A DNA stretch of 64,000 nt from contig CAXKVR010000027.1 of NCBI GenBank assembly GCA_964058845.1, positions 206,704 through 270,703 of the forward strand, given 5' to 3'. The position numbers and the translations under genes were made by a program. Below, one piece after another: positions 34,653 through 47,300 of the stretch; positions within the stretch are counted from its first letter, which is position 1; each line of letters opens with the position of its first letter. A model generated the notes under the pieces. It had not been told where the DNA came from, did not search any database, and saw nothing but the letters and a program-made list of their open reading frames with translations. This stretch comes from Carex sylvatica. Its lineage: Eukaryota; Streptophyta; Magnoliopsida; Poales; Cyperaceae.

Positions 34653-34830
34653 GAGTGCGTATCCTCTGAGATACCTCATATTTTGCGTGACCGACGAGTC
34701 CGGTGCCTATTCGGGGATAGCGCAGGGGCAGGATTATATGGGCTTTGAGATTCGTGCAGAACATATTTGAACGCCTGAGATTTTTCATGAAGTCGCGCAA
34801 AAAATGAGATATCTCAAAGGATGCGAATTC
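34653..34830. mobile_element. Mutator-type MITE F1
   Basis: Opens GAGTGCGTATCCTCTGAGAT and closes GGATGCGAATTC. The arms around TGAGATA(T/C)CTCA face each other. The flanks AGACTTGAC and AGACTTCCA are an imperfect 9-bp pair. Its middle (GGTGCCTATTCGGGGATAG) is shared with F2, which follows 26 bp later in the same orientation. The 34585-34800 open frame on the minus strand is an artefact of this repeat. Confidence 0.65.
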
Positions 34831-34856
34831 AGACTTCCACTTGGTAGTTGTTCAAC

Positions 34857-35044
34857 GAGTGCATATCCTCTGAGTCTGAGATCTCTAAACTTTTGCTTGA
34901 CCGATGTGTACGGTGCCTATTCGGGGATAGAGCGGGGCGGCAGTACTACTTGTGCTTTAAGATTCGTGTAGTCGTATATTTGAATGGTTGAGATTTTTCA
35001 TAAAGCCACTCAAAGTTTTGAGATATCTCAGAGGAAGCGAATTC
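34857..35044. mobile_element. Mutator-type MITE F2
   Basis: Opens GAGTGCATATCCTCTGAG and closes GAGGAAGCGAATTC, with a perfect 10-bp direct repeat GTTGTTCAAC at 34847-34856 and 35045-35054. Long TSDs of 9-10 bp are characteristic of Mutator-like elements. The outer 20 bp resemble those of the element at 62534-62712. Confidence 0.75.
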
Positions 35045-35164
35045 GTTGTTCAACACTACAACTATTTCCGAAAACAATCCGCCACAAATCAACGGTGTCA
35101 AAATATTTTTGGTAGAATGCCCTCGGGAAATCTGAATAATTTGACTTGAACCCTCCATTACTGG

Positions 35165-35373
35165 CTTGTAGTTGTAGGGATATGTTGTGAATTTCCTGGC
35201 TAAACCTTTCCCAATAGTTACCAAAGGACTTGTAAAATCTAAAATGTAACTAGCGAGCGAGCGAGCAAGAGAAAGAGGGAGAAAGTGACACGGAGAGAGA
35301 GAGAGATCATAAAGAGAGTACAGCGAGCGTCGGCGCGTGTGACAGGGAGAGAGAGGGAGAGAGAGAGAGAGAG
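35165..35373 (+). promoter_or_regulatory. MED23 copy 2 proximal promoter/5' UTR with (GA)n
   Basis: Aligned with 21318-21442 in front of copy 1. It is longer by about 85 bp because of an expanded GA-rich tract (35279-35373, with a GCGTCGGCGCG interruption). The tract ends at the ATG. Upstream of about 35165 the two copies have unrelated sequence, so distal regulation must differ. Confidence 0.5.
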
Positions 35374-38300
35374 ATGGAGCAGAGCCAGAGAGCTCAGAGG
35401 TCGCTCCAGCACCATCCTGCCAAACCCGCCATTACCGACCTCTTCAATCTCTACCTCGGGGTAATCTCTCCTTCTCTCTTTCCCTGTCCTACACTCGCCC
35501 GCTCCCGCCTTCTCTCTTGTGGCTAAACTTATTTTGTAATTCTGATATTGCAGAGAAATTCGTCTCAGAGATCAGATGATCCCGGCCGTGAAACCTCGTA
35601 AGTTATTTAATTAGTTCCTCTCTCTCTCTCTCAAGCTCTCTTGCTAAACTCCTTCAATTTTGTCTTGGGTTATTATTTGACCGCATTAATGCGTGATCAG
35701 TGACCACTGTAAACATACTAGAATTTACTAATTTACTGAAGTGTGATAAATCTATCTAACAAAAAAATTTCTTTTGGGATAAAACCTTTTCTGACAAAGT
35801 TTCCTTTTCTGTCTTGAACAAAATATTTGAATTCTCTCTTTCTGATAAATTGGTTAATGTTGAACTAATCATCTGAAACCTTTCAGGAATAAGCTGCAAA
35901 AAAGGGTTACGGCTCCCTTTAGGGAGCTTCCACCTCGAGATGACCAGTTCATCATTGATTTTGACCATCTGCGGGCTCAATTTCCAGTTTAATTCCTCAC
36001 TTTGTTGCTTTCCTGATTTTTTCCTCCTATTTCAAATTTTAAGATTATAACAATTGATTACCTGAATTTTTTTTTTTTTGTCATAGTGGGCTCTGAAATA
36101 TCCAACTTTTTTCATAGGATATATCTAACTCGGAGCCCAGTGGCAACATATGTTACTTTTATGGTGATCACGTACCAAAAGATAATCTTTTCATCATTAC
36201 TTTATCCTGGGTTTTATTAGCTATGTCCTAGTCCAGTGCATCCAACTGTTATGAAAGCTGTTGGCCGATATATGATATTCAACATTAGGGTGGCTTCATT
36301 CTTAAAACTTCCTTGCCTTGTTCTTCTTCAGAAAATTGGTAGTTGTATATCCAATGATATATCTTGCATTTTTCTTTTTCAGGACCAGGATCAAGTTCAA
36401 TCGGTCACCGAATCAATTCTTATCTCACTCATAATCCAATGCAGCAGCCATGCGCCACAATCAGAATTCCTTTTGCTTGCCACCAAGAGTCTTTGTGGCA
36501 TTGGCTACCTCAAATGGGACTCGCTTCTCCCTTCGCTTCTATCCTCAGTCTCAAATACTGATTGCCAGGCCAGCACATCGGCAGGACTGACATCTTCCCC
36601 AGCGCCTACACTAACCACCTCTAACTTTCATGTTTCAAACCCAACCTCACCTCTCTCAGCAATAAATCAGATCGGATCACCAACCCAGTCTTCGACCATG
36701 GACCAATCAACTATCACACATTCATCTCCAGCCAAACCCACTGACATCGTTGGTACAAGTAATGGTACCACTACTGGTACTGGAACTGGTACGCCTATGG
36801 TTAGCCAACCTTGCCATGGCTCACTGCGTCAGCTATGTTGTAAAATAATCTTAATCGCACTTGAGACTAACCTCAAACCATTAACCCATAGTGTTATATT
36901 TCATCACATGATCGATTGGTTGGTCAACTGGAATCAGAGGCCGTCAGGACTGGAGGAGACCATTGATAGCCTTAGGTCATGGGGACTGGACACTCCATTG
37001 CATGAGTGGATGCATCTCTGCCTTGACGTTGTTTGGATCTTGGTCGATGAAGATAAATGCCGGGTTCCTTTCTATGAGCTCTTAAGGAGTAGTTTACAAT
37101 ACATGGAGAATATACCTAATGATGAGGCAATGTTTAGCATTATTATGGAAATACATAGAAGGAGGGATATGGTGGCAATGCACATGCAAATGCTGGACCA
37201 GCACTTGCACTGCCCCACCTTTGCCACACATCGGTTCTTGTCTCAGTCATACCCCAGTATACCTGGCGAGCCAATTGCTAACCTGAGATACTCACCCATT
37301 ACTTATCCCAGTGTGTTGGGAGAGCCGTTGCATGGAGAGGTGAGCATTCTATTTACTTCTGTATTACTTGATTGAGAGAATGGAATTATTCAGCCACTTT
37401 CTGAACCAGGAAAATTACACCAACAGTTAATTCTGTCCAATTAATATATCTGCACTTGAGGTAGAACTGCAATAACTATTCTAAAAGTCCTTTGCTCTGC
37501 TCCACCCCTGTACAGTATAAATATGCATGATCTGTCTTCGTTTTCCTTTAATCAAAGCTTCCTAGGAAACAGAAGAAGTTTTCAAATAGAAGGTTTACTA
37601 CAAAAATCAAGTCTAATGTTAAAGCCAATGTAATTTTATAAATATTTTTGTGGAGAATAAAAATCTAGTTTAAATAGGATCTCGCAAACTCTATTCCGAA
37701 AGGAAGTTTGGATTGGGAAAGGGCCATGCGTTGCTTGAGGCATGCTCTTCGTGCAACACCATCACCTGATTGGTGGAGGCGCGTGCTTCTTGTTGCACCT
37801 TGTTATAGACCAGCTGCACAGCAGCATGTATCTACGCCTGGTGCTGTGTTCTCTCCAGATATGATTGGTGAGGCTGTTGCTGATAGAACCTTGGAAGTTC
37901 TTAAAATTACCAGCACAGGTACAAGACAGAATCCAATTTTTAATGTTGTTTCTTTGTATTGTTTGTCAATTTTTTTATTCGGTAGGGAGGGTTACAAATG
38001 ATGGAGATGGCAAAAGCAAGTGCATTTTGTTATGATCCACCATTTTTATATCCTTTTTGTTTGTTAATGTAGGGTTATGTTGCATTGCAAGTGGCAATAA
38101 TAAGCCATAACAGAGACCTATTTTTTTGTTAAAAATCACAGAAGTTCTGAATAGACAAGCCTGTAATCCTGGTGTCTATCAAATGCAGAGTCACAGTTTT
38201 GGCAGGACTGGCTTGTGTTTGGAGACATATTTTTCTTTCTCATGAAGAGCGGGTGCATCGATTTTCTTGATTTTGTGGACAAGCTGGCCTCTAAAGTGAG

Positions 38301-41300
38301 GAGTGACCCGCAGGTTCTCCGAAGCAACCATGTCACCTGGTTGCTTGCCCAGATTGTACGCATCGAGATTGTGATGACCACCTTAAGTTCAGATCCTCGC
38401 AAGGTTGTTTTTTGCATTACTATATTTAGTTTTCCTTTTTTCCCTTAAGTTTCCGTGTTTATGATTTCTTCTCTTTTTCTTCTTACACCTTTGTATGATG
38501 AGGCTAGTCCTTAAAGTGACTGAGTTGTCATAATGATTATATTGTAATCAACATAGGTTGCAGGTTATTTTATTTCTTATAAGCTTAGCCCTTGTGATGG
38601 TTCATCCTAGGTTATCTTGCATATTTTATAATGCTATGAATAATTTCAAAGTTGACATTTGTATAAAATTACCATGCTTTGATACTTAGAACAAAGATTA
38701 CCTTTTGCTTTTCTGAGATTGACCTCTCAGAGTTATAGCAATTCCAGGATCATAATTACATTTCTCAGCCTCCTTTTCAAATAAAATTAATTATATTACC
38801 TTGTTCCTTATCTTATAGATTGAGACAACTAAAAAGATTATTTCATTTCATAAAGAGGAGAAAGGTCTAGACTCTGCTCAAGGCGTACTTCTAGACTTTA
38901 TCAGTAGCAGCCAAACCTTACGCATTTGGTCTTTCAATCCCTCTGTTAGGGAACTTCTGAATACTGACCAACTTCAAAAGGGAAGGCAGATTGATGATTG
39001 GTGGAAACAACTTAACAAGGGTAACATTAATGTCAAAAGCATTAACATTGACCTCTTTGCTTATATTTTTTTTGGTAGGAAGAATTTCCTGTATTGGTCC
39101 TGTCACCTAACAAATATCCCGTACAACCCTCAAAAGAGGATTTGTTCACACATCACTGCCGAAAAGGCCTTTCTGTTGTATTCGAGATATGGCTGGCTTC
39201 TGAGAGCTCAAAATTGCTTCATATTTCTTTTTTCCTATTTGACCTCCAAGCCTAGAACATCTGATGTTTAACCTTCTAATTGATGTGCAGCACCAGACCG
39301 TTACAAACTTATATTAAACACTTCTGTTTCAAGTCATTATTAACTTAATGTGGTATATTGTAGAGAGAATTGATTTTGCGAACCTGGACGAGCGAACAAT
39401 GGGAATGTTCTGGGTTTTGTCATTTACCATGGCTCGGCCAGCATGTGAGGCTGTGATGAATTGGTTCACCTCAGCTGGTGAGACTGATCTGCTACAGGGT
39501 CCCAATATGCACACCACCGAGCGAATCACCATAATGCATGAAACCTTCCCACTCTCTATGATGTTTCTCTCTGGTCTGTCTTTCAACATGTGTTTGAAGC
39601 TTGCATACCAGCTTGAAGAAACCATTTTTCTTGGCCAGGTAAATTGCATGTTCAATGTTGAGCGGTACATGCTGGTACTGGTTCGAATTCAAATAGTAGC
39701 AACATTTGAACCCTCAATAAGCAGAAATGGAAGAAAGCAAGGAAAAATAATGATATTATCAGATTATTCCAGTACTGAACTCAATAGTACACTGCCAAAA
39801 TCTGACAGATCGTTCTTGATCTTTACAATGCCAAAGCCTTTTCTCGAGATTGTGACAAGGTGGTGCTGGATAAAAGTTTGTACCAAGTGCTATACTGGTA
39901 CCATTATTGGGGACAATTGCTTTTGATTATCCTTTGTTATTCTATAGACTATTGCTCTGATTTTTTGTGTTGTAGGCTGTACCTAGCATTGCTATGGTAG
40001 AGACATATGTTAGACTCCTTCTCATTGCGCCCCATTCCTTGTTTCGACCACACTTTACGGTATTTCCTGGACCAGTTTAACAACCTTTATTAGTTTCCCT
40101 AATATTATCGTTATTTTTATTTTCTGACTGTATTTGATCATTGTTATTTAACTATACATTATTTAAATGTTTGTGGTTATTTAATTATACATTTTTCTGT
40201 TTTGGGCAGAATCTTACTCAAAGATCTCCCTCCATTCTGAGCAAATCTGGGGTCTCACTGCTTCTCCTTGAGATACTAAATTATAGATTATTACCATTAT
40301 ACAGGTTTGTAGCAAGTCCTGTTGCCTAATTTCAAATCTTTTTTGTCATTTGTAGCAAATTCGGTTGCCTCATTTTGATTTGTTTTTGTAATGAAAGTGC
40401 TTAGAAGTAGAATCACATGTAGTTTTTGGATTTTCTTATATGGTTTGGAGGCTTATGAATATCTTCTTCTTCTTCAAAGTCTTTATTCCCAAACAAGTTG
40501 GGGTAGGCTAGAAATGAAACCCAACCGGAATCTGCAACACAGGGACTTCCCAGGAGGTCACCCGTCCTAGTACTACTGCCCAATTCGTGAGGGTTTCATT
40601 TCTATAAAGAGGCTGTTTTTTTATTGCTGGCTCGCCAAGCCTATCACGAACCCTTCTCCTTTTTCCTTGCTTGGCATAGGCTGTGTAGAAACTACATAGG
40701 ATGAAGAAAAATAATTTTCAGTAATCATTTTATTACAGAAAAAATCTGGAATAATCTAGTTTTACTCTTTCATATTTGCTTTCCTCCTGGGCATAATAGA
40801 GTTAGCTATTTTTCCAGGTACCATGGAAAGAGCAAGGCCTTGATGTACGATGTCACCAAGATAATTTCCATGATAAAGGGGAAACGTGGAGAGCATCGGC
40901 TGCTCAGACTGGCTGAGAACCTGTGCATGAACTTGATACTCTCCCTAAGAGACTTCTTTTTGGTTAAGAAAGAATTAAAGGTGCCCTATGAGTTACTCGA
41001 GGATTTTCTTTCCTTCTTTCAAAATTTTAACAATGTCTTCCTTTATATATTCCAAAAGGACCTCATAAAGTATCATTTATGCACCTGCAAATGAGAAATA
41101 TTCTAGGAATATCAAATATATTGAATTCCTTTGTCCTGATTTTGTCTGCTTGAAAATCTATTTGGACATTCTCCTTTAGAGATATAAGGGAGGGGTATCA
41201 GGTATAATTTCCCTTTTAAGTGTATTTACATGAAATGATTCCTTAAAGTCTAAACTGATACATGTCTATTGGATCTCATTTCCAGGGTCCAACTGAATTT

Positions 41301-44300
41301 ACAGAAACACTTAACAGGATAACAATAATTAGCCTTGCAATTACCATTAAAACTCGAGGGATTGCTGAAGTGGAGCACATGCTTTACCTTCAACCTTTGC
41401 TCGAGCAAATCATGTCGACAAGCCAGCACACGTGGTCTGAGAAAACTATGCGGTACTTCCCTCCACTGATTCGTGAGAATTTAAAAGGGAGGATGGATAA
41501 GAGGGTTCAAGCTATCCAAGCTTGGCAACAGGTAACATGTGAATATGTAATGGTAATTAATGATACCCCTGCGCTAGACTTATCCACTGATTTTGTGGGT
41601 TCATACTTGGATAAGTGCAGTAGATGCCCTTATGGATTTACTTTGTGATATTGTTCCCATGGAGTTTTCTTTTATTAAATCACATCTATTTGAGTACTGG
41701 CCATGCCAATATAATATGTACCGGTTAGAATCCTTGATCAACACTCAAAAGTCAAAAGCAAGGGTTCAGCACATTGCAATCTCTTGTACTTGCTGCTGAT
41801 GTTGAACAAATACCTCTTCATGTTTACTCTATTTATTATTAAAAAACCTGTTGCTTGTTGTTGGATACGGCCAAAGAAAAATCCGACATTATCTTATTGC
41901 TTTCTGCTCTAAATGATGGGGTCCACTACTTCCGGACAGTATATTAAAAATTAAAAATCCTAAGTTGGAGATGCATGATACTTTTTATTCAGAAGATGTG
42001 CAATTTTTCAGGTCGAAGCAACTGTAATTAATCAGTGTACTCAGCTTCTCCTTCCATCTGCTGATCCCACTTATGTCGCAACCTATCTGAACCACAGCTT
42101 CCCTCAACACCGACAGTACCTATGTGCTGGAGCCTGGATGCTCATAACTGGCCATCCTGACAGCATCAACAGTGTAAATCTGGTATGTCTTTTCACATCC
42201 TCCTAGCTTTGTGTCTGGTGTTGGTCTGATAAGACTTTAAATGCAGGGACGGGTTCTAAGAGATTTCTCACCAGAGGAAGTAACCTCTAATATTTACACT
42301 ATGGTGGATGTTCTTCTCCATCAAATCCAGGTTCAGCAACATGGGCATTCTGCACAGGTTTGTAAATTGAAACATTTTGTACATCATTGTCGTCATGATG
42401 ATGATGGTGATGATTATTATTATTAATATTATTGCTATTATTATTATTATTACTACTATTACTATTATTATTATTATTACTACTATTACTATATTTTTAT
42501 TATGTCATATCATATTATATTATATTATTATTTTTTACCAGGATCTCCTGGCAAAGGCAGTCAGCAATCTTTCCTTTTTCATCTGGAATCATGAGTTGCT
42601 TCCACTGGACATTCTCCTACTTGCTCTGATTGACAGGGATGATGATCCCTATGCTCTTCGTGTGGTGGTATGGTTTTTGAATTTTCTTACATACTATTAT
42701 TGAAATGTTCTTTCAAAATATTTTGGATACAAATTCAGTTGATGCCTTTTTGAATCACAGATAAGTCTGTTGGAGAGGACCGAGCTTCAACAAAGGGTCA
42801 AGATGTTTTACTCCAACAGGTCTCCTGAGCATTGGATGAACAATCAAATACCAAAGAGAGTTGAGCTTCATAAAGCCCTTGGGAATCATCTCTCATTTAA
42901 GGACCGGTATGACAAGTCATTCTCCAATTCTCCAATTTGTCATTTTTTTGTTTATTTATTTATATTTTGTACATCTATTTATGTATATCACCTACATAAT
43001 TACTCGTGTATTTTCATCTTTGTGCTTTTTCATGCGCAATTGCAGTAATCCTCCGTTCTTTGATGATATTGCTGCTCGAATTTTGCCGGTTATTCCACTA
43101 ATTGTTTACCGGCTTATAGAGAATGATTTGACTGACATAGCTGATCGGGTGCTTGCTTTTTACTCTTCATGCCTTGCTTTCCACCCTCTCAAGTTTACCT
43201 TTGTCAGAGACATCCTTGCGTATTTCTATGGCCACCTTCCAAGTAAGCTGATTCTTCGTATACTCAAAATCCTTGGCTCCTCCTCGAAGGTACTTCCTTT
43301 CATATTTCAAATTATATAATACTGATTTTGTACCTGTCTAAAAAAATAGTAAATTTTTTTCAAAAAAATCTAAAATTTGGTGTCCGAGCATATGATCAAC
43401 AGTTTGAACTTTGAAAATAGAAATATAGAATATGAGGCATGATGACACATGAATGACATGAGGCATTTGAATCCTCCTCTCTCTCTCTACACACACACAC
43501 ATACATATATATACACACACACATCTTCATTCTTATATTAAGCACGTAGTTGTCATGATCCACTAACGACTGTGATTAAAAGATGAAATTTCTATTTTAA
43601 TATGATCCCTCCAATCAAATAATCTGTCTTTTTCTGATTCTATACATATTTTTTATGTTTATTTATGCGTAGAAGTTCAATTTAGTTAGACACGTACTCC
43701 CTACATGCAAATTGTATTATATTTCTGATTGGTTCTGATTGGTTCTGATTTCTTTCTATTTTTTAAATGTCATTTAATGAATTTTTGAATTGATTGATAA
43801 TTAATTGGTCATGTCTTCATTTTTTTTTTATATATATCATTTAAAGAATGTTATTTGTCATTTAACATGTCATTTTGTATGAGATTTTTTTTATGAAAAT
43901 ATGTCAAAATGATTAAAAAAACATATATGTCATTTAAAAGATGTCATTTACATGTAGATGTCATTTAAGGAATGTTATTTTTTATTTAGTCTAAAGTTTT
44001 ATTTTTATTTTTTATGAAAATGTCATTTTGGATAAATATTTTTTGTTCTCTTATAATATATTTTTGTTACAATGCATGGGCACGATACTAGTATATAGAT
44101 ATAGATGTAGAGTTGGGCTATTGTGCTTCATGAAGTAAATGAAAGGAATGACTTGGCTTTTTTTTTTTTAATAATAGTGGTGTATACCACCGATTTCATA
44201 TTGAAATCAAAAGAACCTTATCTGGTACTCAAAATAGGTACCAAAACCAAATACAAAGGTCTTACAGCTGTTCTTACATCCAAAACCAAAACCTAAACCC

Positions 44301-47300
44301 TAAACCCTAAACATCTGATCTAACTAACAAATGACTACAATTTTGCGAGATCATCCCAATTAACTAGATCTTCCTCATCCAACTCTTCTCCAGACATTGG
44401 ATCTGGGGGTTGCCATCTCCCTGCTTTACTCTTGGGCAATGGACAACAAAAGGTCCACTGCCTGAGCCATGTCTGGACTGCTTTCCTCTTCCTCCAGAAT
44501 TAGATCTGGAAGACCCTTAACATCAGAGGGAAGCATTAGATTTAATTTTTAAAAAAAAATTATCTGATCTAGATTGACACCAAAAATGAGATAAAGATAT
44601 AATCTTAGAACCAATAACCTTAATAGAAAGGGGATTAGAATCATTAAATCAGATTATATTCCTCTCCAACCAATAGTCCATAGGACATGCTTTTATTTCT
44701 TAATTAATTTATGTATGCTTGAAGTGAGTTTTTCGTTTTCAGATCCCTTTCTCGGAGTCCTTTGTACAGATTGTAACCTCACAAAGCCCAGTCACACCTC
44801 CTCAGGACTACTATGCGAACCTTCTTCTAGGTTTGGTCATCAATGTTTTACCTTCTCTAAGCACCAAGTCCAGATCCGAGTCAGCCGAGTCCTCAGCCCA
44901 CGGTAATGTCAAGCCTCAGGCACCACCTCAACCGAGCTCAATAAACACCTCAGACAGTCAGAAGGCATTCTTTCAGAACCAAGATCCGGGGTCGTACACC
45001 CAGCTTGTTTTAGAAACAGCTGCCATAGAAATCCTCTCTCTTCCTGCATCACCTGCTCAGATTGTATCCTCTTTGGTTCAAATCGTGGTCCACATCCAAT
45101 CATCACTGATACAGTCCAGTGGTCAAACCTTGGGTGTACCAAACTCTCCTGCGTCAGGTGTCGCTGAGCAGATGGGAGGTGGAATCAACACTGCCGGGTT
45201 CGTTTCCAAAAGTGGGTACTCGAGCCAGCAGTTGTCATGCTTGATGATCCAGGCGTGCGGTTTGTTGTTGGCTCAGCTGCCACAAGAGTTCCACATGCAG
45301 CTCTACTCAGAGGCAGCACGTGTGATAAAGGAATGCTGGTGGCTTGCTGACGGCAGCCGCCCACTTAAGGATCTGGATTCTGCTGTGGGGTATGCATTGC
45401 TGGACCCCACTTGGGCCTCTCAGGACAATACTTCCACTGCTGTAGGTATGGTGCTCTTTTCCTTTTTTTTATATAACTGGATTGGTTTGAGATCCAAATG
45501 ATTGTGCCAGCAGCTCTTACCTAAACCTCACTGGAATCTAAGATAACCCGAATTGCACTATATAGCACAATGATCCAAAGACCTGAGATGACCTCAAGTG
45601 AAACCTGAAATGGCCTCAACCTAATTTATGTGACTCGAACAATAAGAGACTGAACCTGAGTCGATCTGACCCTCTATTTTGTCATCAGAATCTCTTGATT
45701 TCAATGAAGGAATTCACAGTTTCACTCAGAGATGAGGTCACTGATCTGAGCCATTGGATCAAAGGATTGACTGAGTGAGCTTAAGAAGTGGCAGAGGGCT
45801 TTGAACAATCTTTCGAGAAAAAGGAAAAGGAAGAAAAAGAGAAAAGATATTGTGGTTTATATGGAAAAAACAGGGGCAGGTGACAGTACCTGAAGATTGC
45901 TGACATATACTTATCTGAATTTAATGCAGGGAACATAATAGCACTTCTGCATGCTTTCTACATTAACCTCCCTCAAGAGTGGCTGGAGACGTCACATACT
46001 ATTGTCAAGCACTTGCGTCCAGTAACTTCTGTGGCAATGCTGAGGATAGCTTTTCGCATTTTGGGTCCGTTGCTCCCTCGGCTAGCCTTTGCCCGCCCCC
46101 TGTTTATGAAGGTATCTATTTGAGTTGTGACCTGTGTGGGGGGAACTGATGATTAGCAATTTGAACCTGAGGACATGTTAAACAAAGAGAAACAAAAGTA
46201 ATATAAACTGTAACAGGACATTTTATTCAATCTTTCCGGTCTCAAATTCCACAGCATAATTAGTACTGCAAATTGCCTATGGGTTTTACTGCCAAAAAAA
46301 AAAAAAAAAAACAGAGAGCAAAAGGAAGAGGAAAAAGAACGAGATATATTATCCAACTAGTATGAAAACCAGGTAGGTTATTATGCCATGCAATATATTC
46401 CAGTACCGGTGTGCTAAATCAGTTTCAGTGGGCTTAACAGACCACTGTATCTATCAAAGGTGACTACGGTTTGATCAAGAAACTCTAGCCTATACCAATA
46501 CTAGTAGTGGTATGCTATCTTTATTATTGACTAGATTATTTCTTTATCCAAGTAATGACTAGATTATTATTAATGTATGGGGGACTATTTGTAGACTTTA
46601 GCTCTACTATTTAATGCACTTGGCGATGTGTTTGGCAAGAACTCACAACCATCATCCCCGACTGAGGCTTCAGAGATGACTGACATCATTGATTTTCTGT
46701 AAGTTGCTCATTGCCCTTGCAAAAATTGCAAAGAGGAAAGCCAAACTATACTAAAGAATTGCAGAAATACCCTTCCCTTGTCATTGTTTAAATAGAAAAA
46801 GATAAAATGGTTCTAAAATGAATTGTATTGATTCCTTAGTTTTCTTGGGCCTTTATAGGCGTCACAAATTACATTCTTAATTTCTTTCTTACCAAAAAGA
46901 CCCTATAACTTCTATTAATGCGATAATGCGATAAATATACATTAAATCTCAACACTCCGCTTCAAGATAGGCAAAAGATATCCATTAAGCTCATCTTGTC
47001 ACAAAACATATCTAAATCTATTGAGCTAAGTCCTTTGGTGAGGCAGTCAGCTACTTGATCTCAAGTAGCTACATGACTTAGCTCCAATAGTCCACTTTCT
47101 AGCTTTTTCTTTATGAAGAACCTATCGATCTCCACATGCTTGGTTCTGTCATGCTACACAGGATTATTGGCAATGCTGATCGCTGACTTGCTATCGCATC
47201 ACAATTTCATTTGAGCTCCATGATTTACCTTGAGTTCCTCCAACAACCTCTTCAGTCATACAATCTCAGCAACTCTCAATGCTATAGTCCTGAACTCGGC

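Noticed and set aside
35053..35075. CACTACAACTATTTCC resembling a CACTA terminus
   Set aside because: The first bases belong to the TSD of MITE F2 and no matching inverted end or 3-bp TSD was found.
40533..40581. A 5S rRNA gene
   Set aside because: Only about 49 of 120 bases are present and they are joined to a SINE tail; lacks box A and the gene's 5' half, so not a functional 5S gene.
42377..42703. Ile-rich 108-codon frame
   Set aside because: It is an (ATT)n microsatellite in intron 14 of MED23 copy 2 running into exon 15.
43484..43520. (CT)n(AC)n tract as a regulatory site
   Set aside because: Simple microsatellite; possible Helitron start is mentioned elsewhere but no regulatory evidence exists.
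44292..44312. Three CCCTAAA-type repeats, telomere-like
   Set aside because: Only about 21 bp, inside a probable LINE fragment; such short runs occur by chance in plant DNA and do not indicate an interstitial telomere.
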